From contig NZ_CACSIP010000030.1 in assembly GCF_902705885.1 (NCBI RefSeq), positions 2,932-57,887 of the forward strand: DNA of 54,956 nucleotides, written 5' to 3'. The notes below the pieces were generated by a model, which did not search any database, had not been told where the DNA came from, and saw only the letters and a program-made list of their open reading frames with translations. How positions within the stretch are numbered: position 1 is the first letter of the stretch; each line of letters opens with the position of its first letter. This document shows, one piece after another, positions 1 through 7,178 of this stretch. Made by a program: the position numbers and the translations under genes. Source of the stretch: Mycolicibacterium austroafricanum (GTDB lineage Bacteria > Actinomycetota > Actinomycetes > Mycobacteriales > Mycobacteriaceae).

Positions 1-320
1 CCGTTGAGCGGCATCGCGTTACCACGTCGACCACTCAGCGCGTTGTGCAGCTTCGCGGCCGCGGGCAACTGGGCGTCGGCCTCGGCTTGGCGCCGTGTCT
101 CTAGATCGGCCTGTCCCGCCTTCTGACGTCGGTCGTGCTCGATAGCTAGGTCGAACCATTCCGGTTCGGGAGCGTGGACCTGAGCGCCGGGAACGCGGGT
201 GATACCGCGGCTCTCCAGCTTCCGGGCAACCGCCTTGGCGAACTCTCCCTCTACGGGTGCGGGTTCACGCTGCGATCTGGTCATCGCGGCGATGATCGCT
301 TTCGCTGCTGAGTCGGACAT
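1..320 (-). CDS. Unknown phage-element protein, C-terminus beyond window
   Basis: This reading frame opens with ATG at 320-318 and runs off the left edge, giving at least 106 residues. It begins MSDSAAKAIIAAMTRSQREP and later becomes rich in Glu, Arg, Gln and Ala (DRRQKAGQADLETRRQ), suggesting charged helices or a coiled coil. A good ribosome site (AGAAGGGAA) lies 6 nt before the ATG, inside the upstream ORF. I recognise no family. Its start overlaps the end of the 265-519 ORF by 56 nt in another frame, so one of the two may be shorter than drawn. Confidence 0.6.
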   Translation of the reverse strand, partial: MSDSAAKAIIAAMTRSQREPAPVEGEFAKAVARKLESRGITRVPGAQVHAPEPEWFDLAIEHDRRQKAGQADLETRRQAEADAQLPAAAKLHNALSGRRGNAMPLN

Positions 321-519
321 CGGCGGTTCCCTTCTGGTAGTCGCGGATAGATTTGACCGGGCTCATGCCCTCGGGTGGCGCGGGTCGCTGGTAGCGCCGG
401 TTGAACAGCTCCCGACGTTCTTCCATCGAGTCAGTCCAAGGCGTGTCGCCGTTCTCGATGACGGCTGCCTCGTAGAGAGCCCCACGGGTCTCCCACCATT
501 CCTCGAATGTCTTGCTCAT
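265..519 (-). CDS. Small unknown phage-element protein
   Basis: An 84-residue ORF starting MSKTFEEWWETRGALYEAA. Its ATG overlaps the stop of the upstream gene as ATGA (519-516), a typical translational-coupling junction that supports both the start here and the stop upstream. The sequence is acidic then basic, with no signal peptide or membrane segment. The last 18 codons overlap the next gene, whose own ribosome site is strong. No family recognised. Confidence 0.6.
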   Translation of the reverse strand: MSKTFEEWWETRGALYEAAVIENGDTPWTDSMEERRELFNRRYQRPAPPEGMSPVKSIRDYQKGTADVRLSSESDHRRDDQIAA

Positions 520-1306
520 CGGGTGTAGACGACGCCGGTCGGACGCTGCGGCTGAGACTGCATCGCCAGTTCGAGGTCCTTGCGGAGACGGGACGCTTCA
601 CGAGGAAGGTTGAGCCCGAAAGGAACTCCGAGACGTGCGGCGGTGAAGTAGACCGGGACGACCGCGGCGAAAGTCCTGTCGGCGTTGTTCGACAGGTTCG
701 CTTTGTCGAGCTTGGCGAGCTGCAACGCATCCTCGGGCGTTTGACGACGTTCAGGAAGTTCTCGGTACTGCGAACTCCGGTGATGTCGGAGGTCTGGCTG
801 ATCCACGAGCTGATCCCGCCGATGTAGGCAGCCTCTTCCTTGGCGACGCCGTACGCGGCGAGGGCATCGGGGCCAGCCTTAACGAGGGTGTCGGAGGTGA
901 TTGTCTCGGGCAGTGCCAACGCCGCCTCGGCGTAGGCTTCCGCGTGTTCCTCGAACTCGGGTTCGAGTGCGTCGATGATCTGCGGGACGGACTGTGCAGC
1001 AGTGCGTTTGAGTGCGATGGCTGCTGCGTTGAGCGCCCATGACTTGGACGATTCGAGCACCGATGCCGACACGCCATCCTCCAACCTCATCGGAATGTGA
1101 TTGGCCAAAACCTTTGCGAACTCTCGGACCTTCTCTTCGGCGTTCTCCGCGGTGACAGATTCCAAGTCGAACGTCGGACGGTGGCCCACCTCGACGTACT
1201 GCAACGCCTCGAACCGATCGAGCGCGGCGGTGAGTTCGTCGGGCAGCTCGATACCGAGGTTGGTCCATCGGCTGATCTGTTTGGCGGTGCTGACAGGGTT
1301 CATCAT
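516..1306 (-). pseudogene. Frameshifted unknown phage-element gene
   Basis: Translation starts at tandem ATGs (1306-1301) after the ribosome site AAAGAGGAA, giving MMNPVSTAKQISRWTNLG. This frame is well behaved down to NFLNVVKRP near 748, then becomes Ser/Arg-rich nonsense. The sensible continuation (EDALQLAKLDKANLSNN to the end, RPTGVVYTR) lies in the -1 frame and ends at 516 with an ATGA overlap to the next gene. One extra C in the CGCCCGAGG run would restore a single frame of about 263 residues. Either one base was lost, or the gene uses a -1 ribosomal frameshift; no classic slippery heptamer is visible. The protein is Ala-rich and helical. Family unknown. Confidence 0.65.
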
Positions 1307-1355
1307 GTGATTCCTCTTTCGTTGGGCGATCTCCGCTTCCGGGTGTCCCGGAAAC

Positions 1356-1391
1356 GACAAAGGCCACCCGGTGAAGGGTGGCCAGCTTTGG
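1356..1391 (-). terminator. Rho-independent-type terminator
   Basis: A perfect 8-bp stem (GGCCACCC at 1362-1369 with GGGTGGCC at 1376-1383) and 6-nt loop is followed, on the minus strand, by TTTGTCG. It sits just after the stop of the small zinc-finger gene at 1422 and before the start of the next gene at 1306. Confidence 0.6.
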
Positions 1392-1421
1392 TGCCGGGGG
1401 TCGGCGCTGAGCGAGTTTCGT

Positions 1422-1679
1422 TCAATCCGTGGGTAAACCATCGGATTCGGAAAATCCGTTGGCGAGCGCGGCTGCGAGCTGTCGCAGGTTGATCGGCGGG
1501 TCAGAGCGCATGACTTGCACCCCTTCGGCTTCCAGCGCTAGGGCAAGTTCCATCGCCGCCCGTCGCCGGGTCCGGTAGCGACCTTGGTTGTCCCGGTCGC
1601 AGTGGCGGCACTGGCCGTCATCGAAGTAGTCCGCGGGTCCGCGCTGCGGGTGCCCGTGGGAACAGGTGTCCCGGTGCAT
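1422..1679 (-). CDS. Small zinc-finger-like phage protein
   Basis: The chosen ATG at 1679-1677 has a strong ribosome site (GGAGGTGAA) about 6 nt upstream; the longer frame to 1763 would begin inside a terminator hairpin and is rejected. The 85-residue product starts MHRDTCSHGHPQRG and has C-x-H-x-H then C-x2-C (CRHCDRDNQGRYRTRRR) in its first 40 residues. That pattern resembles the small HNH or zinc-ribbon modules common in actinobacteriophages, followed by a helical tail. No HNH catalytic set is evident. Binding of nucleic acid is inferred. Confidence 0.6.
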   Translation of the reverse strand: MHRDTCSHGHPQRGPADYFDDGQCRHCDRDNQGRYRTRRRAAMELALALEAEGVQVMRSDPPINLRQLAAALANGFSESDGLPTD

Positions 1680-1721
1680 CGTGTTCACCTCCGATCCTGT
1701 GCACATGGGGAGTGGGCAAAC

Positions 1722-1765
1722 GAAAAAGCCCCACGCACCCGGAGGTTGGGGTACATGGGGCAATT
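1722..1765 (-). terminator. Rho-independent-type terminator
   Basis: A stem of GCCCCA (1729-1734) with TGGGGC (1756-1761) is followed on the minus strand by TTTTTCG. It lies between the stop of the Cys-rich gene at 1813 and the start at 1679, so it should separate those two transcripts. Confidence 0.6.
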
Positions 1766-1812
1766 CGGATCAACCCAAACGAGTGGCGCAGCCTCGGGGC
1801 AGCACCTTTCTA

Positions 1813-2574
1813 CTAGTTAGGGAGTTTTTCGGACAGCGACCCGCCAGGTAGGACCAGACCGCGTCTGACTTGGCAGGATAACCACCAATTCGGCTCATTC
1901 CGTCGTCGTGGCCGGTTCCATACGTGGGGCGGGTTGTCGTCCCTCTGCTTTGGCGTTGGGCTGCTGGCAATTCTCGGCTCTTCCGCTGCCAGTGCCTCCC
2001 GCACGGGTGGTTCGGCTGCCGGAACTAAATGATCCTGTATCGCCAACCCTGCCCGCTTCCGACGCTTACGGAGTTTGTCAGCTTCCCGCTCGCAAACTCT
2101 ACTGCCGCAACGCTGTCGAGGCCGGCCCCCTTGGGGCTTGTACTTCCCGGCGAGGTAGTCCTGATACGAGAGGCACCACCCGCAATTGCAGCTCACCGAT
2201 GCTGGTCGCGTCTCGTCGTAGTACTGGCAGAGCCAGTCCGGGTCAGCGCCGGGTGTGGGTAGCGGTCCCTCACAGACCTCGCAGGTGACCCTCCGGGGCT
2301 TGTGGCTCGCTTCGATCTTTCGGACTAGGAATCCGTGTGCGGCGTCGAGCATGTCGCAGATGGCTTGATCTCTGCTAGAGCGGCCGACGTCGTCGCCGTC
2401 GCTGCCCATGTCGAGTACAGGATCGCCGGGTGCGCGAAAGAGTCCGGTGCCGTCTGACAACCTTGCGGCATTCTCTCGGGGCGCGGGCGTCTGATCTGCG
2501 ACGCCGCCAACGGCTGGTCGCTCCAGGAGCTCGATGCCGAGCGAGGGCATTTTGTCCTCGGTGGCTGTGGCCAT
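1813..2574 (-). CDS. Cys-rich zinc-finger-like phage-element protein
   Basis: The ATG at 2574-2572 follows AGGAAGG by about 11 nt and gives a 253-residue protein starting MATATEDKMPSLG. The longer open frame up to 2889 crosses the hairpin array and is not used. The middle has CEVCEGP, WLCQYYDE, CNCGWC and then CGSRVCEREADKLRKRRKR. The last motif resembles the C-x4-C finger plus basic helix found in many actinobacterial phage and plasmid proteins. At least two metal-binding knuckles therefore look likely. It follows the RepA-like gene on the same strand after a 352-bp hairpin-rich gap. Function unknown; DNA or RNA binding is inferred. Confidence 0.55.
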   Translation of the reverse strand: MATATEDKMPSLGIELLERPAVGGVADQTPAPRENAARLSDGTGLFRAPGDPVLDMGSDGDDVGRSSRDQAICDMLDAAHGFLVRKIEASHKPRRVTCEVCEGPLPTPGADPDWLCQYYDETRPASVSCNCGWCLSYQDYLAGKYKPQGGRPRQRCGSRVCEREADKLRKRRKRAGLAIQDHLVPAAEPPVREALAAEEPRIASSPTPKQRDDNPPHVWNRPRRRNEPNWWLSCQVRRGLVLPGGSLSEKLPN

Positions 2575-2667
2575 GTTCTGTTGTGCCTTCCTGCGGACCT
2601 GTCGGGTCCGCTCATCGGTGGGTTGGTTGATGAGATGCAGCCCTTTCGATGGGCTGCTCACTGCTAG

Positions 2668-2927
2668 GACGAGCCTCAAATACGGCTCGTCACCGGGGAC
2701 GGGGCTGGCCTTCCGCGGCCAGCCTCCCGGGATACCGGACGGCCCCCTCAAGGCCGTCTTCCGGGTAGCCCCTTCGCCGTGCTGGGCGGCTTCGGGGCAC
2801 GCGGGATCAAAGGGAGCGTGCCTCTCCGGCGCCAGCCTCGGGGGCTGGCTATTCCCTTCGTCCCTCCGATGCCTCGGAGGGTGGGACACGGGGGGTTATT
2901 AATAGAGGGGGGGTCCCACTGTCCCAC
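2668..2927. repeat. Array of at least seven hairpins in the gap between RepA-like and Cys-rich genes
   Basis: Perfect inverted repeats follow one another. GACGAGCC/GGCTCGTC spans 2668-2691, GGCTGGCC/GGCCAGCC 2703-2724, GACGGCC/GGCCGTC 2738-2758, GGCACGC/GCGTGCC 2796-2822, GCCAGCC/GGCTGGC 2831-2849 and CCCTCCGA/TCGGAGGG 2862-2881. GTGGGAC (2881-2887) pairs with GTCCCAC (2913-2919, repeated 2921-2927) around an AT-rich TTATTAATA loop. The stems differ from one another, so this is a structured region rather than a dispersed repeat. No credible ORF covers it. It lies directly after a replication-type ATPase gene, so a replication origin or a structured leader RNA are the two leading explanations; both are inference. 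Confidence 0.7.
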
Positions 2928-3895
2928 TAGGCCGGAATCTGCCAGCGGCCCTCGATGAACTCGCCACCCGCTGTGCTCCGGGCACGGCCGAACGCTTTGT
3001 AGGCGGCTTCCGAGGTTGTCCATTCGCCGGGGTACTTCTCGAACAGCCCGCGGCCGACACCGCGGGCGGAATCGACGCGGCAGAGTTCCGGGTCATCGGC
3101 TACGCGGTCGAACAGTTGGTTCCGGCGTTGGTGGGTTTCCTCGGTGCGCTGGCGTGTGTCCTCGCGTTCGTTGAGTAGCGACCAGTCCGCAGACGATCGT
3201 CCCCATTCCGCCCGAAGTACCAAATCCCGGTTGCTGTGGTCGTTGGACCTGATGGCCACGGCCCGGGTGTTGGGTTCGGTGACGTCGTGCATGTGCAGGT
3301 TCAGCCGCTCCCAAGCGCGATACACCGTCGAGCCCATGACGCCGGTCGGGGTGTACCGCCCGGATTGCGCCTCGGAGTTCTTCGCCGAGTGCGCGATCAT
3401 CACGACCGTCGTCCCGTTCTCCGCGATCTCAGCCAGTGGAGTACAGAACTTCCGGGCGGCGTCGTCGTCACCGATCCTGGCGTCGCCCAGACACCCCGTC
3501 AGGTTGTCGACCACGAGCAGGCGCGCTGCCTTCGCCTGTCCCTCGTATAAGCGCCAGTCCAGCGGGTTGAACTTGGCGATGCCGACCCGCCCATCGGGCA
3601 CGTCGTGCTCTCGCATTCTCAGGCCCCATCGCCGGGTCTCCCCGGCGTCGGTGGAGATGACCATCACCGGACCCGCCCCGACGATCTCGGAACCGCAGAA
3701 CGTCTCGTCCTCCCGGGCGATAGCCGCTGCCATCGCGGCGACAAGGCGCGTCTTGCCGACCGTGGGCTTACCTGACACGGTGTTGGTCGCGGCGTGGAGC
3801 ATCCCGGCGATGAGGAAGTCCGGTTCGTTCTCCGCAAGGTCTGCCCAGTACTCGAAAGAGCGGAACGGCCCGCTCCACTGCGATACAACCGTCAC
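2927..3895 (-). CDS. RepA-like P-loop ATPase (AAA_25 / DnaB-like)
   Basis: A 322-residue NTPase with Walker A GKPTVGKT at residues 42-49, a hydrophobic strand plus acid typical of Walker B (LLVVDN, about residues 126-131) and a sensor-like VVMIAHSAKN strand. This is the arrangement of RepA/RSF1010-type hexameric helicases and the AAA_25 family used by plasmids, phages and satellites for replication. The C-terminal third (EDTRQRTEETHQRRNQLFDRV onward) looks like a winged-helix DNA-binding region. The GTG start overlaps the previous stop as GTGA, making it the third gene of a tightly coupled operon. Helicase activity is inferred from the fold; no primase motif is seen. Confidence 0.8.
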   Translation of the reverse strand: MTVVSQWSGPFRSFEYWADLAENEPDFLIAGMLHAATNTVSGKPTVGKTRLVAAMAAAIAREDETFCGSEIVGAGPVMVISTDAGETRRWGLRMREHDVPDGRVGIAKFNPLDWRLYEGQAKAARLLVVDNLTGCLGDARIGDDDAARKFCTPLAEIAENGTTVVMIAHSAKNSEAQSGRYTPTGVMGSTVYRAWERLNLHMHDVTEPNTRAVAIRSNDHSNRDLVLRAEWGRSSADWSLLNEREDTRQRTEETHQRRNQLFDRVADDPELCRVDSARGVGRGLFEKYPGEWTTSEAAYKAFGRARSTAGGEFIEGRWQIPA

Positions 3896-4149
3896 GCGGC
3901 GACCTCGGCAGCGATCCGGTAGAGCGATACCTCGGCCTCACCGAACGCCATACCGTCGTCAGCCACCGTTTCGTGGTGGACCAGCTCGGCGTCTCCGATG
4001 AGTTCGAGCACCGGCTGATACAGGTCGTCATCTTCTCGGACGATCGGACTCCGGTAGACAATCAGCGTGTCCTCGGTGCGGTGCGCGTACAAAATGCAGT
4101 CGTGCTCGATCACGGCCTGACCCATACCGCTGTCAGTCTCGTGGATCAC
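3892..4149 (-). CDS. Small acidic unknown protein, phage operon
   Basis: An 85-residue acidic protein (GTG start, MIHETDSGMGQAV) lying between two genes with 4-nt GTGA overlaps on both sides, so it is the middle member of a translationally coupled three-gene operon ending in the RepA-like ATPase. It has alternating hydrophobic strands (DTLIVYRSPIV, AELVHHETVAD) and no Cys cluster or membrane segment. No family recognised; a loader or accessory for the ATPase is only a guess from position. Confidence 0.7.
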   Translation of the reverse strand: MIHETDSGMGQAVIEHDCILYAHRTEDTLIVYRSPIVREDDDLYQPVLELIGDAELVHHETVADDGMAFGEAEVSLYRIAAEVAA

Positions 4150-4361
4150 TTGCCGAGTCGCTTCGCCGGTGGCGTGAACAGGGAGTCGATAGAACTCGCC
4201 GGAACCATTGCTCGGAACTCGACAGTGTTCTCGTCGATCGCTTTGAAGGATCCGGGCTCTACCATCACCATCAGTTTGTCGTCGTCGAGCGGCATCACGT
4301 CGTCAGTCTTGAGCCAGACGGCGTGAATGTTCGCGTAGTTCGCTCTCGGTTGAATCTTCAT
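4146..4361 (-). CDS. Small unknown protein, first gene of RepA-like operon
   Basis: A 71-residue protein beginning MKIQPRANYANIHAVW, with ribosome site AAGAGAGG about 7 nt before the ATG. Its stop overlaps the next GTG as GTGA. The sequence looks like a small beta-rich fold (KLMVMVEPGSFKAI, TVEFRAMVPASSI). No family recognised. It is the first clear gene read leftward from the operator region at 4575-4655. Confidence 0.7.
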   Translation of the reverse strand: MKIQPRANYANIHAVWLKTDDVMPLDDDKLMVMVEPGSFKAIDENTVEFRAMVPASSIDSLFTPPAKRLGK

Positions 4362-4472
4362 TGTGTTGCCTCTCTTCGTGTTTGAGTTGATTTGCGTCTG
4401 CTGCGCTCGACCGGAGGTCTGCGCTTGGCGTCTTTGGATGACGACGAGTCGATTCCTCCCGTCGTGTTCTCG

Positions 4473-4574
4473 CTATGTCCGCACCTGGCTCCCGGTCCTG
4501 CCGGAGTTTGCATCGGGGTCACTAGGGATGGCCGCCTCGCCCGAATCTTGCTGGTCGTTTTCAGTTGTCGTCAT
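4473..4574 (-). CDS. Possible 33-residue peptide before the RepA-like operon
   Basis: An ATG at 4574-4572 is preceded 9 nt upstream by TGGAG and opens a 33-codon frame (MTTTENDQQDSGEAAIPSDP onward) ending TAG. The peptide is polar and probably disordered. It would be the first gene on the leftward transcript, and its ribosome site overlaps the TTGACAA operator repeats. No homology is recognised. The remaining 4362-4472 shows no convincing gene. Confidence 0.35.
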   Translation of the reverse strand: MTTTENDQQDSGEAAIPSDPDANSGRTGSQVRT

Positions 4575-4655
4575 CTTGACAACTCCAGTAAACCGTTGTC
4601 AAACAGGTTGTGTCAAGTCATGTTGGGAGAAACATGTTTGGTATGCTGGGCCGCA
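4575..4655. promoter_or_regulatory. Divergent promoter and operator region of the element
   Basis: TTGACAAC (4576-4583) and GTTGTCAA (4595-4602) form an inverted repeat, with a further half-site TGTCAAG at 4611-4617. A second palindrome, CATGTT then AACATG (4619-4636), overlaps the -35 region of the rightward promoter. That promoter has TATGCT at 4642-4647, 17 nt after CATGTT and 7 nt before the ATG at 4655, so the regulator mRNA is probably leaderless. A leftward -35 (TTGACA on the minus strand, 4612-4617) would drive the RepA-like operon. This looks like an autoregulated genetic switch; binding is inferred. Confidence 0.65.
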
Positions 4656-5254
4656 TGAGCAAAGAAGCGCCCCAAGCGCCACGCACGGTGATGCAGGGCA
4701 TCGGGGACTGGTACGTCGTCATGGAATGGCCGGAGGGCGTTGACGACGGCGGGCCAGCACGGCTGACGATCCAGCCCGTGGGTGACTTCCCAATCGGAGG
4801 TCTGTCTTCGACAGTGCTACGGCAGATTGACTTTCGCGCAGCGGCCGAGGAACTGCGGAAGCAGGCCGAGGGTGATGAGGTCCGAGCGCATCAGCACGAC
4901 ACGATGAACAAATGGCACGCCGAGCGGCTGCGGGCGGCGCTCGCAGAGCACGGACCGGCCTCCTCGGAGTACCTCACGCTGTTGGCCTCCGAGTACCTCC
5001 GCGCCGTCAACCGCGGACAGCAGAAGATCAACGAATTTCTTGCCGCGATGGCGGGCAAAGAAGCGAGCACGATTCGAGGGCACCTCTGGCAGGCGAGAAA
5101 GCAAGAGATTCTCAGTAGCAGCCCAGGCCGCAAGGGTGGTCAGTTGTCGGCGGCGGCACAGGACACTATGCGGCGTATCGAGGAACGGTCTGCCGAATCA
5201 TTCTTTGCCGCGCTGGAAAGTTCGCGGGAAAGGAAGCCGCAGCGCAAGCGCTGA
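4655..5254 (+). CDS. HTH regulator, probable element repressor
   Basis: The ATG at 4655 lies 7 nt downstream of a TATGCT -10 box, favouring this leaderless start over the in-frame ATG at 4610. The 199-residue product begins MSKEAPQAPRTVMQG. Its C-terminal half (SEYLRAVNRGQQKINEFLAA then STIRGHLWQARKQEIL) matches the layout of a widespread actinobacterial HTH in which a helix is followed by a recognition helix ending in AR and a Gly-rich arm (SSPGRKGGQLS). It is the only plus-strand gene in the element and faces the RepA-like operon across palindromic operators, which fits a repressor or switch protein. The N-terminal half is of unknown fold. Confidence 0.7.
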   Translation: MSKEAPQAPRTVMQGIGDWYVVMEWPEGVDDGGPARLTIQPVGDFPIGGLSSTVLRQIDFRAAAEELRKQAEGDEVRAHQHDTMNKWHAERLRAALAEHGPASSEYLTLLASEYLRAVNRGQQKINEFLAAMAGKEASTIRGHLWQARKQEILSSSPGRKGGQLSAAAQDTMRRIEERSAESFFAALESSRERKPQRKR

Positions 5255-5283
5255 ACCTTGACACCGTACGAATTGAGAGAGGC

Positions 5284-6426
5284 TCAGGTGTCCAGGATTG
5301 CCTCGTCCGAGGCGCCGCTGTCGGTGTCCACGAACTCGAAGCGGCTCGCCTCGGGCCTCGCTTCCATGACGGCGGCCCGATACAACACCTTCAGTAGGTT
5401 TCGAGTCTTGACCTCCAGCGCAGGCAACTCCGCGGCTGGCAGGTACCCATCGTGAACCAAGGTGCTCCGTTTGGTGTAGACCTCGGTGGCCATGCGCTGC
5501 AATTTCTTTCGTGATTCCTCGCTGAAACCGGGGAGGTCGACAAACAACTTCCGGATCTGGTTCCCGATGGACTCGCGTCCGCGAAAGTCAAGCTCTCGGG
5601 AGAGGGCATCCAAACTGTAGAACTCGTCGGATGTAGCCTCATGCTTAGCCTTCTCCGCGTTAAGCTCCTGACGCCACCGAGATAGGAGATCCAGCGCCAC
5701 TTGATGTTTGGTATCCCCTTCGGCTAATGCCTCCATTGCGATGACCAGCAAGATGAACCGAACACGCACCTGTTGCTCCGCGAAATGTGCGGCGTACAGC
5801 TCCAGCGATACCCGGAACTTGTCTCCAAACCTTGGATCGGTGAGAAAGTGAGCCAAGTCTAGAAACGGCTCGGGGAGAGACTCTTTGGTGTATGAATGGC
5901 GCTCGAAAACGGCGATCCGGTGCTCCAGCGTTAACTCTGCGCGGTCTTCGCCTGTTGCCAATCGCCTGGTTTGGAATGGCAACTGGGGGACGAGGAACTC
6001 AGCAAGCCGCAAGTTCAGCAGCGCGAGGATCTCGTACGCCGTGGATCTCAGGGCCTCGAATAGAGTCGCCGGAAGTTCGTCTGCGTCGAACTCGAACTTC
6101 AGCCAGATTTCCAGCTCGCCTCGGTATGGTTCTCGCGTCCGCATTGTCAACGGCACGCTGTCTTCCGGGGCCTTTAGATACGCGTCCCACACGCGGTGCA
6201 GTCCGGGAAGCTCACCGTCCCATAGCGGCGGGCCTTCGACCTCCTCGTCGGACGCGTACTGCTCCGGTCTATTCCTCGGCTGATAACTGTCTACTACCGG
6301 AGTCACTCGTACAGGCGACTCGGCACCGTACTCGACGTCTATAGGTGCGAGCGCGCCGGAAAACCCGGCGGGCCACACATTCCACGTTTGACACCGAAGA
6401 ATCCCCTCCCAATCCACGGAAGGCAA
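5284..6426 (-). CDS. Apea-like HEPN-domain protein
   Basis: A 380-residue protein. Its C-terminal 170 residues have the features of an Apea-like HEPN domain: a hydrophobic helix ending in MEAL (FILLVIAMEALAE, residues 224-236) and a late R-x4-H motif (RSTLVH, R320 and H325) followed by DGY. HEPN proteins with R-x4-6-H often act as RNases in toxin-antitoxin, abortive-infection and CRISPR-linked defence. The N-terminal 150 residues are unassigned. It lies downstream of an unknown gene and the integrase on the same strand, in a stretch with lower GC than the neighbourhood. It converges on the regulator with a 29-nt gap. A superinfection-exclusion role is inferred from location and domain only. 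Confidence 0.7.
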   Translation of the reverse strand: MPSVDWEGILRCQTWNVWPAGFSGALAPIDVEYGAESPVRVTPVVDSYQPRNRPEQYASDEEVEGPPLWDGELPGLHRVWDAYLKAPEDSVPLTMRTREPYRGELEIWLKFEFDADELPATLFEALRSTAYEILALLNLRLAEFLVPQLPFQTRRLATGEDRAELTLEHRIAVFERHSYTKESLPEPFLDLAHFLTDPRFGDKFRVSLELYAAHFAEQQVRVRFILLVIAMEALAEGDTKHQVALDLLSRWRQELNAEKAKHEATSDEFYSLDALSRELDFRGRESIGNQIRKLFVDLPGFSEESRKKLQRMATEVYTKRSTLVHDGYLPAAELPALEVKTRNLLKVLYRAAVMEARPEASRFEFVDTDSGASDEAILDT

Positions 6427-6512
6427 TTTACATCTCCGCGGTGACAGAACGATGAAACTGCAGATGTGGATTTTTTACCAACGCGGATGATCTCGTGCGC
6501 TGGGAGTTCAAA

Positions 6513-7121
6513 CTACTTGGAAGTCCGGATGACTGTTGAGGTGGTGACGCCGTCCGCGTCCTCCTCCAGCTGGACTGTGAATCTGTGCACCCGATCTCTG
6601 GTGTTGAAGATGACAACGCTTGCCTTCTCGCCGAGCTGCACTACCTCAACTTCAAGCTCGTGGCGCATGACGTCAAACCGTTCCTTGATTGCGTTAGCTG
6701 CCTCGCGCAGTGCCTCTTGGTGGTGCAAGGCGACAGCCTCAGGCCGAGATAGCTTAAGTGGCCCAGCCATTCTCTTGTAGACCCTTTTGAGTAGGTCGTA
6801 CGCGAGCGCGCCTGCTGCGCCTTTCCAAGCTTCGTCGCCCAGCTGCACTACGACATCTAAAAGCTGCAGGGGCCATGCGCCGCCGCCGCCCGTGACTAGG
6901 TGGGTGCGATGCTGCAACTCAGACTCAGGCGCCAGGGTGGTCAACCGGTGCGCCAAGAGATCAGGGCGAATGCGTGTGGTATCGCTGGGGAGCCAAATGA
7001 CTGCGGCATCCCGTAGCGAGCCGTCGTCGGCGTGGACTACGAAGGTAATACGGATTCGCGAGAAGTGCTGTCCTCCAGCGCTATTAACGACGTCGTCCCA
7101 CGAGTCCTCGCCTTCGGTCAT
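6513..7121 (-). CDS. Unknown protein paired with the HEPN gene
   Basis: The ATG at 7121-7119 has AGGGAGC 7 nt upstream and is preferred over the longer frame to 7160. The 202-residue product starts MTEGEDSWDDVVNSAGG. A Gly- and Ala-rich segment (GGGGAWPLQLLDVVV and the following KGAAGALAYDLLKRVYKR, about residues 80-115) could form amphipathic or membrane-associating helices. A charged helix and a beta-rich C-terminus follow (ASVVIFNTRDRVHRF). The gene lies between integrase and HEPN gene, same strand, with gaps of 57 and 86 nt, so the two accessory genes may form one unit. No family recognised. Confidence 0.6.
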   Translation of the reverse strand: MTEGEDSWDDVVNSAGGQHFSRIRITFVVHADDGSLRDAAVIWLPSDTTRIRPDLLAHRLTTLAPESELQHRTHLVTGGGGAWPLQLLDVVVQLGDEAWKGAAGALAYDLLKRVYKRMAGPLKLSRPEAVALHHQEALREAANAIKERFDVMRHELEVEVVQLGEKASVVIFNTRDRVHRFTVQLEEDADGVTTSTVIRTSK

Positions 7122-7178
7122 CTGTTGCTCCCTATATGATTCGGCGGAACGGGGTCGCATTCGGTGAGAATCGGAAGA

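Noticed and set aside
2575..2889. N-terminal 105 residues of the Cys-rich phage protein
   Set aside because: The extension runs through the hairpin array and is Pro/Arg/Gly-rich; ATG 2574 has an acceptable ribosome site.
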